A DNA stretch of 23,392 nt from Acidobacteria bacterium CG_4_9_14_3_um_filter_49_7 (GTDB lineage: Bacteria > Acidobacteriota > Holophagae > Thermotomaculales > Thermotomaculaceae): assembly GCA_002789615.1 (NCBI GenBank), contig PFTO01000133.1, positions 1,659 through 25,050 on the forward strand. Direction: 5' to 3'. Of this stretch, positions 7,081-14,691 are shown in pieces. The number at the start of each line of letters is the position of its first letter. The first letter of the stretch is position 1. The notes under the pieces were generated by a model that was given only the letters and a program-made list of their open reading frames with translations, was not told the origin of the DNA and did no database searches. Position numbers and translations under genes: made by a program.

Positions 7081-8898
7081 ATGCATAAAATAAAGAATAT
7101 CGCCATTATCGCCCACGTTGACCACGGCAAGACCACCCTGGTGGATGCTCTGCTGCAACAGACTGGCGTTTTCAGGACAAATCAGGAAGTCACAGAACGG
7201 GTCATGGACTCAAACGACCTTGAACGGGAACGTGGCATTACCATTTTCTCCAAAAATGCCGCGTTTCACTACAAGGATGTCAAAATCAACATTGTGGATA
7301 CGCCAGGGCACTCTGATTTCGGCGGAGAGGTTCAACGGATCCTTAAAATGGTGGACTCCGTACTGCTGGTGGTGGACGCCGTCGAAGGCCCCATGCCTCA
7401 GACCAAGTACGTATTGAAAAACGCCTTGGCTTTGGGGTTGAAACCCATCGTCGTTATCAACAAAATTGACCGGAAGGGCAGTCGACCTGAGACCGTACTG
7501 GATATGGTGCTGGATCTGTTCATCGAACTCAATGCCACTGATGAACAGTTGGATTTTCCTGTTGTGTACACATCCGCAAAGCGGGGAGTTGCACTGCACC
7601 AGATTGGGGAAGAAAGCACTGATTTTACGCCTCTACTGGACACCATGCTGAACCATGTGCCGGATTCAGAAGGAGACGAAGAACATCCCCTTCAGATGCT
7701 GGTATCCGCAATTGAATATGATAATTACCTGGGAAAAATCGGGACTGGAAAAATCGTCAACGGCCATGTCCACCAGGGAGATGAAGTCCTGTTGCTGAAA
7801 AGAAGCGGAGACCGCCTTCTCTACCGGGTCAGTCGTATTTTTACCTACGAAGGACTGAAGAAAGTACCGGTGAAGGATGGCAGCGCGGGAGACATTATTT
7901 CAATCGCCGGTCTGGAAACAGTGGATGTGGGTGAGACTATTGCGGATCGTGAACACCCGGTTCCACTGCCCCTCATTGAAATTGATGAACCGACCCTGTC
8001 CATGACCTTTATGGTCAATGATTCTCCATTTGCCGGCAAAGAAGGCAAGTTTGTCACTTCCCGAAATCTGTGGGATCGACTGCAGAAGGAACTCCAGACT
8101 AACGTCAGTATCCGGGTGGAGCGGACCGAACGGGCCGAAGCCTTTACAGTGAAAGCGAGGGGGGAACTACAATTGGCTGTTCTCATAGAGAACATGCGCC
8201 GGGGAAGTTACGAATTCCAGGTTTCCAAACCAAAGGTCATCTACCGGGAATTGAAGGGGAAACGAACCGAACCGATCGAACTGGCCGTCATTGATGTGGC
8301 GGATGAGTTTGCCGGAGTTGTGATTGAAAAAATGGGGATTCGCAAGGGACAGATGGTCAATATGACAAATGGGAATGACGGCTACACACGGCTGGAATTC
8401 AAGGTTCCGGCCCGGGGCCTGATCGGGTTTCGAAACGAATTCATGACTGTTACCCGGGGCACCGGCATTATCAATCATACTTTCTACGAATATGAATATG
8501 AAAAAGGGGAGATTCCAGGTCGGGCACGGGGTGTCCTGGTTTCCCAGTCCAAATGCAAATCCGTTGGCTATGCGCTGTTCAACCTCCAGCCAAGGGGCGA
8601 ACTTTTCATCGGACCCGGTGTAGACTCATACGAAGGAATGATTGTCGGGGAGCATTCCCGTGACAGTGACCTCGTGGTAAATGTGGCCAAAGGGAAAAAA
8701 CTGACCAACACCCGCGCTTCCGGTTCTGATGAAGCGATTCGTCTGACACCGCACCGGCAGTTTTCACTGGAGCAGGCCATGGAATTTATTGCCGACGATG
8801 AGTTGCTGGAGATTACTCCCTCAAACATTCGAATGCGAAAAAAAATCCTCAACGCAATGGATCGCCGAAAAGCGGGGAACATGGCCTCCTGGGAGTAA
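7081..8898 (+). CDS. typA: Ribosome-associated translational GTPase TypA/BipA
   Basis: A 605-residue GTPase that binds the 70S ribosome and supports 50S assembly, stress and low-temperature growth. The G domain has G1 AHVDHGKTT (11-19), switch I/G2 ERERGITIFSKN, G3 DTPGHSDFGGEV, G4 NKIDRKGSRP and G5 TSAKRG. It is followed by the EF-Tu-like domain II, the EF-G-like domains III and V (RARGELQLAVLIENMRRGSYEF, and the domain V stretch RGLIGFRNEFMTVTRGTG) and the TypA-specific C-terminal domain (GPGVDSYEGMIVGEHSRDSDLVVNV, KKLTNTRASGSDEAIRLTP). Length and order match the family, with no truncation. ATG 7081 has GGAGT about 9 bases upstream. It leads a plus-strand run with the phosphoesterase (108-base gap) and ubiE, although no functional link is known. 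Confidence 0.98.
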   Translation: MHKIKNIAIIAHVDHGKTTLVDALLQQTGVFRTNQEVTERVMDSNDLERERGITIFSKNAAFHYKDVKINIVDTPGHSDFGGEVQRILKMVDSVLLVVDAVEGPMPQTKYVLKNALALGLKPIVVINKIDRKGSRPETVLDMVLDLFIELNATDEQLDFPVVYTSAKRGVALHQIGEESTDFTPLLDTMLNHVPDSEGDEEHPLQMLVSAIEYDNYLGKIGTGKIVNGHVHQGDEVLLLKRSGDRLLYRVSRIFTYEGLKKVPVKDGSAGDIISIAGLETVDVGETIADREHPVPLPLIEIDEPTLSMTFMVNDSPFAGKEGKFVTSRNLWDRLQKELQTNVSIRVERTERAEAFTVKARGELQLAVLIENMRRGSYEFQVSKPKVIYRELKGKRTEPIELAVIDVADEFAGVVIEKMGIRKGQMVNMTNGNDGYTRLEFKVPARGLIGFRNEFMTVTRGTGIINHTFYEYEYEKGEIPGRARGVLVSQSKCKSVGYALFNLQPRGELFIGPGVDSYEGMIVGEHSRDSDLVVNVAKGKKLTNTRASGSDEAIRLTPHRQFSLEQAMEFIADDELLEITPSNIRMRKKILNAMDRRKAGNMASWE

Positions 8899-9006
8899 GG
8901 GCAAAAGTGGGTCTGCTCATCAAAAAACCTTTGCAGTCCGAATATATTTTGACAGAATAGTGTGAACAGCCACACCTGTCTCATCAAATCGTGGCAGGGG
9001 GAACCC

Positions 9007-9663
9007 ATGGAACTAACTGTACTTTCTGACATTCACGGCTCACTGGATAAACTCACCGCTGCCGCTTCACTCCTGTCCAGATCAGACCTGACAGTTGTCT
9101 GCGGTGATCTCACCCGCCACGGGGATTTAGGTGAGCTGCGCCAGGTCGTGACAGAATTGAAACAGTACACCCGATGCCTCCTTGCCATCCCCGGCAACAT
9201 GGACGGTGAAGACAGTATCCGAATACTGAACGAACTGGATGCAAACCTCCACGGAAAATCCGTGACCATGGGGCATGTCCGGTTTATCGGTTCAGGCGGC
9301 GCAATGCCGACGCCGTTCGGTACCCCGTTCGAAATTCCTGAATCAGAAATCGTAAGCCGGCTTTCCAGTCTGTATAAACCGGATCATCCCGGGCGTTTGG
9401 CTGTCATTTGCCATAACCCACCTTACGGGACGAAATTGGACCGTATCATGATAAATCGCCATGTGGGTGGAAAGCAGATTCGGAAATGGGTAGAAGAAAT
9501 TCAACCGGAAGTCTTTCTATCGGGTCACATCCACGAAGCTGCCGGAGTGGACAGACTCGGAAAAACCGTCCTCTTAAACCCGGGCCCATTCCGCCGGGGT
9601 GGTGTCGGGATTGTTATCATACCCGACTCCGGAGAGGTGAAGGCCGAGGTTGTAATCGTATGA
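9007..9663 (+). CDS. Small metallophosphoesterase (calcineurin-like)
   Basis: A 218-residue two-metal phosphoesterase, probably cytosolic since there is no signal peptide. The metal ligands are in the usual order: DIH (Asp8, His10), CGD (Asp34), PGNMD (Asn64), ICHNPPYGTKLD (His136) and SGHIHEA (His174, His176), ending in the NPGPFRRG segment common to single-domain phosphoesterases of the YfcE/MJ0936 sort. The substrate (phosphodiester or phosphomonoester) cannot be deduced. I chose ATG 9007 over the in-frame GTG at 8962 because AGGGGG lies 5 bases upstream and the protein then begins directly at the first beta strand MELTVLSDIHG. Its stop overlaps the ubiE start in the sequence ATGA, so the two are translationally coupled. 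Confidence 0.9.
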   Translation: MELTVLSDIHGSLDKLTAAASLLSRSDLTVVCGDLTRHGDLGELRQVVTELKQYTRCLLAIPGNMDGEDSIRILNELDANLHGKSVTMGHVRFIGSGGAMPTPFGTPFEIPESEIVSRLSSLYKPDHPGRLAVICHNPPYGTKLDRIMINRHVGGKQIRKWVEEIQPEVFLSGHIHEAAGVDRLGKTVLLNPGPFRRGGVGIVIIPDSGEVKAEVVIV

Positions 9664-10352
9664 CTCGTGAACAGGAGCCGGCAAAAATCCAGTCCATGTT
9701 CAATGATATTGCCCAGCGCTATGATTTCCTGAACCATTTTTTCAGTTTCAATATTGATGCACTGTGGCGGCGAAGGGCAGTGAACGCTGTTTCCTTACCG
9801 GCACCGGAAGTTATCCTGGATGTTGCTGCCGGCACAATGGATCTGTCCATCGCCTTTGCCCGTAAATTCCCGGCGGCCAACGTAATTGCATTGGATTTTG
9901 CCTGTAAGATGCTGAACGGCGGACTGGGAAAATTGAAAAACCACCGGGTATTTCCGGTAAATGGAGACGGACTGGCTCTTCCATTGCCGGACAATTCCGT
10001 GGATGTCGTGTCCATCGCCTTTGGCATCCGCAACTTTGAAAGCCTGGAAAACGGATTGGCTGAATTTTACAGAGTACTGAAATCCGGCGGCATGCTGCTG
10101 ATACTGGAATTCACACCCAACCGGAATCCACTGTTTAACCTCTATTCCGGCGTGTTTATGCCTTTTGTCGGCAGACTGATTTCAAAAGATCCGGACGCCT
10201 ACCACTACCTGCACCGTTCAGTGAAAGCCTTTCCAAGCGCTGAAGCGCTGAGGAACCAGATGGAAACTGCCGGATTCTCAACCGTTCAATACAAGAGAAT
10301 GACAATGGGTATCGTTGCTCTGCATGTTGGGGGAAAGGACAAGCTTAACTAG
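9660..10352 (+). CDS. ubiE: Demethylmenaquinone / ubiquinone biosynthesis C-methyltransferase
   Basis: A 230-residue SAM-dependent methyltransferase that converts demethylmenaquinone to menaquinone (MenG activity), and in ubiquinone makers also acts in that pathway. Visible family marks are MFNDIAQRYDFLNHFFSF at the N terminus, motif I ILDVAAGTMDLS (52-63), GDGLALPLPDNSVDVVSIAFGIRNF (102-126), EFYRVLKSGGMLLILEF (135-151) and YHYLHRSVKAFPS near the end. Motif I reads AAGTMD where the family usually has A/S-C/T-GTGD, so a Met replaces the second glycine; ALDFACKML is also slightly divergent from the usual DFSxxML. ATG 9660 overlaps the preceding stop by 4 bases; an upstream in-frame extension back to 9486 lies wholly inside the phosphoesterase gene and is rejected. 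It converges on pilD across a 138-base hairpin-rich gap. Confidence 0.92.
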   Translation: MTREQEPAKIQSMFNDIAQRYDFLNHFFSFNIDALWRRRAVNAVSLPAPEVILDVAAGTMDLSIAFARKFPAANVIALDFACKMLNGGLGKLKNHRVFPVNGDGLALPLPDNSVDVVSIAFGIRNFESLENGLAEFYRVLKSGGMLLILEFTPNRNPLFNLYSGVFMPFVGRLISKDPDAYHYLHRSVKAFPSAEALRNQMETAGFSTVQYKRMTMGIVALHVGGKDKLN

Positions 10353-10443
10353 AAGGCAAGGTTGACGATGAGCCCGGATAAGATTCAGAAAGGCCGGGAA
10401 AGGGGCCAATCCGTGTCTTGAATTTTCTATTTACGCTCGCACT

Positions 10444-10467
10444 CTCTGGCGCCGGAAGCGCACAGAG
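10444..10467. terminator. GC-rich hairpin between convergent ubiE and pilD
   Basis: CTCTG-GCGC and GCGC-A-CAGAG pair into a 9-bp stem with one bulged base and a 5-base loop. A second GC inverted repeat (GGGCC/GGCCC) lies next to it at about 10475-10490. Neither has a clear T-tract on either strand, so they may be Rho-independent barriers only in part. The 10353-10490 gap contains no convincing gene. Confidence 0.35.
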
Positions 10468-10490
10468 CACGCGGGGCCTCCGGGCCCTGA

Positions 10491-11270
10491 CTAATGAACG
10501 ATGTAGTGGTGTACGTACCAGGCAAGCATTTCATTCCCGTAGATGTAGGCAATCAGTGTGCCGATGGAGAGGAAACAACCGAAGGGAATTTCGTAGCGCT
10601 TCCCTTTTTTCAAAACATAAATGATGAAGAGCCCAGCGATGGTACCGAGAAGCGCTGCAATCAGCAGGGCAAGGAAGGCTTTGATGCCCAGAAATACCCC
10701 CATCAGGGCCAGCATTTTAATGTCCCCCATCCCCATGCCCTCGATTTTTTTGACCTTGAAATAAATCCAGGCAATCAGTGCCAGTCCTCCGGCGCCGAGG
10801 ATGGTCACCAGAATGGACTCCTTGAGGTTCCGTTCCATGGAGAAAAAGGCAAAGATCAGACCCACCGGGATGAACCCAAGGGTGATTTCATCCGGTAAAA
10901 TCCGTTCATCCAGATCGGTGAAAAAGAGAATAATCATCAGGGACGCCAGAACGACGAATTCCAGGGTCTTTATGGAAATTCCGTAATGATAGACGCCAAA
11001 GCCAAATGCCAAACCGGTAATGAGTTCTACAAAAAAATACCGAAAAGAAATTGTGGCCCCGCAGGTAGAGCATTTTCCCCGGAGAAAAAGGTAACTGAAC
11101 AGGGGAATGTTTTCATACCATGGGATGGTCTTCCCGCAACCGGGACAAAAGGACCGGGGCTTAATAATGGACTCGTCCCTGGGCAGGCGATAAATACAGA
11201 CATTATAGAAGGAACCGAAAATCAGGCCGAAGAAAAACGCAATGATGGGGAATGTGCCGAACCAGTCCAT
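10491..11270 (-). CDS. pilD: Prepilin peptidase / N-methyltransferase (A24 family)
   Basis: A 259-residue polytopic inner-membrane aspartyl protease that removes the short leader of type IV prepilins and methylates the new N terminus. The N-terminal methylase region has GLIFGSFYNVCIYRLPR and the zinc-binding pairs CPGC (42, 45) and CSTC (67, 70). The peptidase part has Asp119 in FTDLDERILPDEIT and Asp183 in GMGMGDIKMLALMG, the two catalytic aspartates of this family. Seven to eight hydrophobic segments are visible and the length is normal. Its ATG shares one base with the TAA of the pilin gene just upstream, so it is translated by coupling to its own substrate. Other pilus genes (pilB, pilC, pilQ, pilT) are not in the window. 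Confidence 0.95.
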   Translation of the reverse strand: MDWFGTFPIIAFFFGLIFGSFYNVCIYRLPRDESIIKPRSFCPGCGKTIPWYENIPLFSYLFLRGKCSTCGATISFRYFFVELITGLAFGFGVYHYGISIKTLEFVVLASLMIILFFTDLDERILPDEITLGFIPVGLIFAFFSMERNLKESILVTILGAGGLALIAWIYFKVKKIEGMGMGDIKMLALMGVFLGIKAFLALLIAALLGTIAGLFIIYVLKKGKRYEIPFGCFLSIGTLIAYIYGNEMLAWYVHHYIVH

Positions 11271-11677
11271 TACGGCTGCCAGTCCATTTCATTCCTTTCA
11301 TTTAGAGTTAGAGCTGTCATGCTATTGCCAAACTGCCGCCCACCGGCTTTGGGGGTGCAGGTAATTGTGTATGTCTGTCCGCCACCGGCTATCTGCACCT
11401 GTACATCAAACTGGATATCTGTTGAGGGTAGATAGGCCGGATACCGTCCGTTGATAGCAGCCGTACCCACAAGGGCGCCGTCCGCACCATAGCTGGCGTG
11501 TTCCTGATAGTAAACCTCCATGGCAGATGCCAGTGTCCGGCATTCTTCTTTCCCCGCTTTGTTGAATGCCCGTGTCTGGGCACCGAGATAAGCCGGAATG
11601 GCAATGGCAGCCAGAATTCCGAGGATTGCCACCACGATGAGTAATTCCACCAGTGTAAAACCATGTTCACGACGCAT
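11270..11677 (-). CDS. Type IV pilin / pseudopilin-like protein
   Basis: A 135-residue prepilin with a 6-residue leader (MRREHG) cut before Phe7; the mature N terminus FTLVE carries the essential Glu at mature position 5 (Glu11), followed by the hydrophobic helix LLIVVAILGILAAIAIPAYLG typical of type IVa pilins and pseudopilins. The C-terminal globular domain is short (about 100 residues) with two cysteines (Cys46, Cys107), possibly a disulfide. Start ATG 11677 has GGGAGGCG 6-7 bases upstream. The adjacent, coupled prepilin peptidase confirms the maturation route. Whether it builds a motility pilus, a DNA-uptake pilus or a type II secretion pseudopilus is not decidable here. The promoter was not identified with confidence. 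Confidence 0.93.
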   Translation of the reverse strand: MRREHGFTLVELLIVVAILGILAAIAIPAYLGAQTRAFNKAGKEECRTLASAMEVYYQEHASYGADGALVGTAAINGRYPAYLPSTDIQFDVQVQIAGGGQTYTITCTPKAGGRQFGNSMTALTLNERNEMDWQP

Positions 11678-11820
11678 AATCGCCTCCCATCATTCTATTT
11701 CCTTCTTCATAATATGGCAAATTCAGTCGAATAACGCAACCTGTTTCACCAAAAACATGAAAATCAGGTACAGGACACGGGGCCTTGAACTCAATCGCTT
11801 TCTGAAGAAATTGTTTTCCA

Positions 11821-11849
11821 TTCAATCAAACGTATGTTTCTGGTATTAT
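11821..11849 (+). promoter_or_regulatory. Extended -10 promoter for the OPT operon
   Basis: TATTAT (11844-11849) is preceded by TGG, giving an extended -10 element (TGn-TATTAT), with a poor -35 (TTCAAT, 11821-11826) at 17-base spacing. Predicted start is near 11856, about 26 bases before the TTG start. The 11678-11881 gap holds no other recognisable element. Confidence 0.5.
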
Positions 11850-11881
11850 AGCGTGGAACATTCCGAATGGGGGAGGTAGAT

Positions 11882-13900
11882 TTGAGTTTTAAACCCTTTG
11901 TTTCCGTGGATCAGAATTTGAAAGAATTCACCGTCCGCGGACTGATTATTGGCCTTTTTCTAGCCGTGATCCTGGGAGCTGCAAACGCTTATCTGGGATT
12001 AAAAGCGGGTATGACCATCGCGGCAACCTATCCGGCTGCTGTGTTGGGGATGGCATTGTTGCGCCTGTTCAAGGACAACAATATTCTGGAAGAAAATGTA
12101 GTCCGAACCGTGGGTTCCATCGGTGAATCCATCGCTGCCGGCGCCATTTTCACACTGCCGGCCTTCCTGATTTCCGGTGTCTGGGATCCGGAGTTTTTCG
12201 GTTCCTTCGCCGGGTACTGGAAATCCACCGTCATCATGCTGGTGGGTGGTATCATCGGTATCCTCTTTGTCACCCTGCTTCGCCGGGTGATGGTGGAAGA
12301 TGCCACGCTGCCGTTTCCGGAATCCGTCGCAGCATCTGAAATCCACAAGGCCGGGCGTTCCGGTGTAACAGGAGCCAAGTACCTGTTTTATGCCATGTTC
12401 ACCGGCGGAATGGTGGAATTCCTCAAAAACTTCCACGTATTCAAAGGAAGCTGGGAATCTTTCATCGGATTTGCACAGAAGATTGTTCCGGGCACGGCCA
12501 AGGCAAAAGCCGGCTTTACCGGTGTCAATACCGGTGGCGGCTTTCTGCTGAAGTCACCGGCCTTGAGTCCGGCATTCTTCGGTGTGGGATATATCATCGG
12601 CCCGGTGCTGGCCGCCTTGAACTTTGCAGGTGGTGTCCTGGCATGGGGACTGTTTGTCCCGCTGCTCATGCTGGTACTGGCACCTCAGTATCTGCCTTTT
12701 GTTCATAGCGGTTCCATGACATGGGTGGAAGTTTCAAAGGTTATTTTTGCCACCATTGTGAAGCCCATTGCCATCGGCGGCATGTTGATGAGTGCCGCTT
12801 ACACGCTCTACGGGATGCGCAAGTCCCTTTTCGCCGGCATCAAGCGCTCGGTGGATGATGTCAAGAAGGCGGCAACGGCCAAATCTGCAACCATCCGCAC
12901 CGATAAAGACCTGAACATCAAGTTTGTGTTCAGTGGGATGGCTGTTCTCTCCGTCATTACATTCATCGTATACTGGTGGTTCATGGGATGGGGTTCTGCC
13001 TCTTTCTGGCCCGCACTGGTGGCAGCGCTTGTCATGCTTGTTGCGGGGTTCTTCTTTGCTGCCGTTTCCGGCTACCTGGTGGGGCTCATCGGCTCATCCA
13101 ATAACCCCATCTCCGGCCTGACAATCTCCACACTGGTAGTGGCTGCAATTCTGATGGTTGCACTGGGCGCCAAAGGAACCCAGGGTATTACTGTTGTCCT
13201 GGCTGTTGCAGGCGTTGTCTGCGTGTCTGCGGCCGTGGCAGGGGAAATGCTTCAGGATTTGAAGGTGGGATATATCCTCGGTGGTACCCCATGGAAGATG
13301 GAAGCAGCGGATTTGATCGGCGTCGTCGTTGCAGCATGTGTCATGTGGATTCCGCTCTTTATTCTCAACGCAGGTGACCTGAAACAGGCCGCTATCGACG
13401 GCCATATCGGCGGTTTCGGTGGCGATGTGCTCGCAGCGCCCCAGGCCGGGCTCATGGCGCAGCTTTCAAAAGGCATCGTCGGGGGTAACATGGTGTGGCC
13501 ACTGATCATTGTCGGCATCATCATGGCTATCGGATTCATCCTCCTCCGGGTAAAGAGTCCGATGCTGGTTTGTGTTGGAATGTACCTCTCCTTTGAAACC
13601 GTTGCGGCCATTTTTGTCGGCGGTATCATTCGCTGGATTATCGATTCCATCATTGCCAGACGCAACCTTTCAGACGAGGAAAAGTCTTCAGTGGAAAACA
13701 GAGGAGTACTGGTGGCATCCGGCCTCATAGCCGGAGAAGCCCTGATCGGACTGTTATTTGCCGCCCTTTTCTTCTTTGATGTGAAAGTTCCCATTCTGTG
13801 GCCCAATTCCAGTTTTCTGGTCAGCATACTCGTGATGTTCGCATTGGGTTACATGCTGGTAAAGATTCCCCTGGGAGTATTAAAGAAAGAGAATGACTGA
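11882..13900 (+). CDS. OPT-family oligopeptide transporter
   Basis: A polytopic inner-membrane transporter of about 672 residues from the OPT/YSL family, proton-coupled importers of small peptides or metal chelates. About 14-16 hydrophobic segments are visible. Family-typical stretches include LKEFTVRGLIIGLFLAVILGAANAYLGLKAGMT near the N terminus, DATLPFPESVAASEIHKAG, GYLVGLIGSSNNPISGLTIS in the middle and GEMLQDLKVGYILGGTPWKME, all as in the bacterial OPT branch. The substrate is unknown. Two starts are possible: ATG 11867 or TTG 11882. I prefer TTG because the strong GGGGGAGGT (11869-11877) is then 4-5 bases upstream, whereas it lies inside the gene if ATG is used. It heads a seven-gene run and overlaps the PqqD-like gene by 8 bases. 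Confidence 0.93.
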   Translation: MSFKPFVSVDQNLKEFTVRGLIIGLFLAVILGAANAYLGLKAGMTIAATYPAAVLGMALLRLFKDNNILEENVVRTVGSIGESIAAGAIFTLPAFLISGVWDPEFFGSFAGYWKSTVIMLVGGIIGILFVTLLRRVMVEDATLPFPESVAASEIHKAGRSGVTGAKYLFYAMFTGGMVEFLKNFHVFKGSWESFIGFAQKIVPGTAKAKAGFTGVNTGGGFLLKSPALSPAFFGVGYIIGPVLAALNFAGGVLAWGLFVPLLMLVLAPQYLPFVHSGSMTWVEVSKVIFATIVKPIAIGGMLMSAAYTLYGMRKSLFAGIKRSVDDVKKAATAKSATIRTDKDLNIKFVFSGMAVLSVITFIVYWWFMGWGSASFWPALVAALVMLVAGFFFAAVSGYLVGLIGSSNNPISGLTISTLVVAAILMVALGAKGTQGITVVLAVAGVVCVSAAVAGEMLQDLKVGYILGGTPWKMEAADLIGVVVAACVMWIPLFILNAGDLKQAAIDGHIGGFGGDVLAAPQAGLMAQLSKGIVGGNMVWPLIIVGIIMAIGFILLRVKSPMLVCVGMYLSFETVAAIFVGGIIRWIIDSIIARRNLSDEEKSSVENRGVLVASGLIAGEALIGLLFAALFFFDVKVPILWPNSSFLVSILVMFALGYMLVKIPLGVLKKEND

Positions 13901-14249
13901 AGAACATAAAGATAAAAATCTATTAACCCTGGTTCCAAACCGGATTCGGGAGTTTGAAATGGAAGGGGAGAAGGCAGTGATCCTTCTCCCCCGCTTTTCC
14001 TCCGGCTGGCCGTCCCGGCACATTCAGCCCAGGCTGAAGAAACCCACAATGAGGGTGAGGCTGGATGAAATCGGCACCATGGTCTGGCAGTTGGTTGACG
14101 GCAAAAGAACCGTCATGGAAATTACTGAATTGATCGGAGAACGTTTCGGGAAACGGGTAATCCCGCCGCACGAACGAGTCGGGATCTTCATCACAATGAT
14201 GAAGAATGAAGGCATGATCAAACTGGAGGATCCGGAAGATGTATCGTGA
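13893..14249 (+). CDS. PqqD-like protein (RiPP recognition element fold)
   Basis: A 118-residue protein whose C-terminal 70 residues match the PqqD family: VRLDEIGTMVWQLVDGKRTVMEITELIGERFG, then an amphipathic last helix. PqqD-type domains form a small winged helix that binds precursor peptides and presents them to modifying enzymes in PQQ and other RiPP pathways. The roughly 40-residue N-terminal part (NRIREFEMEGEKAVILLPRF) is longer than in classic PqqD. No radical-SAM partner or obvious precursor peptide lies next to it; instead its ATG overlaps the end of the OPT peptide transporter by 8 bases and its own end overlaps the rhodanese gene by 11 bases. A role in handling transported or envelope peptides is inference only. 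The family assignment is good; the function is open. Confidence 0.82.
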   Translation: MTEEHKDKNLLTLVPNRIREFEMEGEKAVILLPRFSSGWPSRHIQPRLKKPTMRVRLDEIGTMVWQLVDGKRTVMEITELIGERFGKRVIPPHERVGIFITMMKNEGMIKLEDPEDVS

Positions 14250-14691
14250 ACTCTTTTCAGTCCTGACACTGACAATGATGGTGGCATTGACCGTGTTTGC
14301 CGCAACACCGGCTAAAAAAAGTGCAGAAATGGAAAACGTAGAAAAGATACTTGCAATTTTCAACGAAGGGAATGTTCTTTTTCTGGATGCCCGCCCCTTT
14401 GAACAGTATGCTGAAGGGCACATCCCCGGTTCCATTAACCTGTCCATCCATGACGAAGCCGGGATGGACCTCCTCTTCAAACTGAAAGACATGCTGGATT
14501 CCGCACCGAAACTGGTTTTGTACTGCACCGGTATCAGTTGTGACCTCAGCGACATCCTGGCAAAGAAACTGGTAGAAATCGGCATCCCTGAAACAAAACT
14601 TATTGTCTTCAAAGGAGGAATGGAAGCATGGAAACAAGCCCGTTACCCGGTATCAACAGATACCGGATTTCAGAAATCCTTGCAACAATAA
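14239..14691 (+). CDS. Exported rhodanese-domain protein
   Basis: A 150-residue single-domain rhodanese with an N-terminal hydrophobic export signal (about 1-22, cleavage plausible after VFAA), so it probably works in the periplasm, possibly lipid-free and soluble. Rhodaneses transfer sulfane sulfur through an active-site cysteine persulfide. Family marks are LDARPFEQYAEGHIPGSIN (49-67), the active loop YCTGISCD with Cys96, and VFKGGMEAWKQARYPV (123-138). The loop differs from the usual CRxGxRS/T: there is no Arg, and a second Cys (Cys101) lies five residues on, so a disulfide or thiol-exchange chemistry is conceivable. The start has GGAGGA 8 bases upstream. Its end overlaps the MauE-like gene by 64 bases. 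Confidence 0.88.
   Translation: MYRELFSVLTLTMMVALTVFAATPAKKSAEMENVEKILAIFNEGNVLFLDARPFEQYAEGHIPGSINLSIHDEAGMDLLFKLKDMLDSAPKLVLYCTGISCDLSDILAKKLVEIGIPETKLIVFKGGMEAWKQARYPVSTDTGFQKSLQQ

Noticed and set aside
9486..9659. 58-codon N-terminal extension of UbiE
   Set aside because: It is out of frame within the phosphoesterase gene, rich in Arg/Pro/Gly, and ATG 9660 gives the normal family N terminus.
10418..10624. A 68-codon plus-strand frame starting like a signal peptide (MNFLFTLALSGAGSAQS)
   Set aside because: It begins in the hairpin-rich gap and runs antisense through the pilD 3' end, has no ribosome binding site and its second half is Arg/Cys-rich noise. Treated as a shadow.
11730..11755. 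Sigma-54-like element (minus strand TTGG...GGTTGC) upstream of the pilin gene
   Set aside because: The spacing between the GG and GC elements is 11 bases, not the required 10, and TGGCAC is poorly matched. Pilin genes are often sigma-54 dependent, but this site does not qualify.
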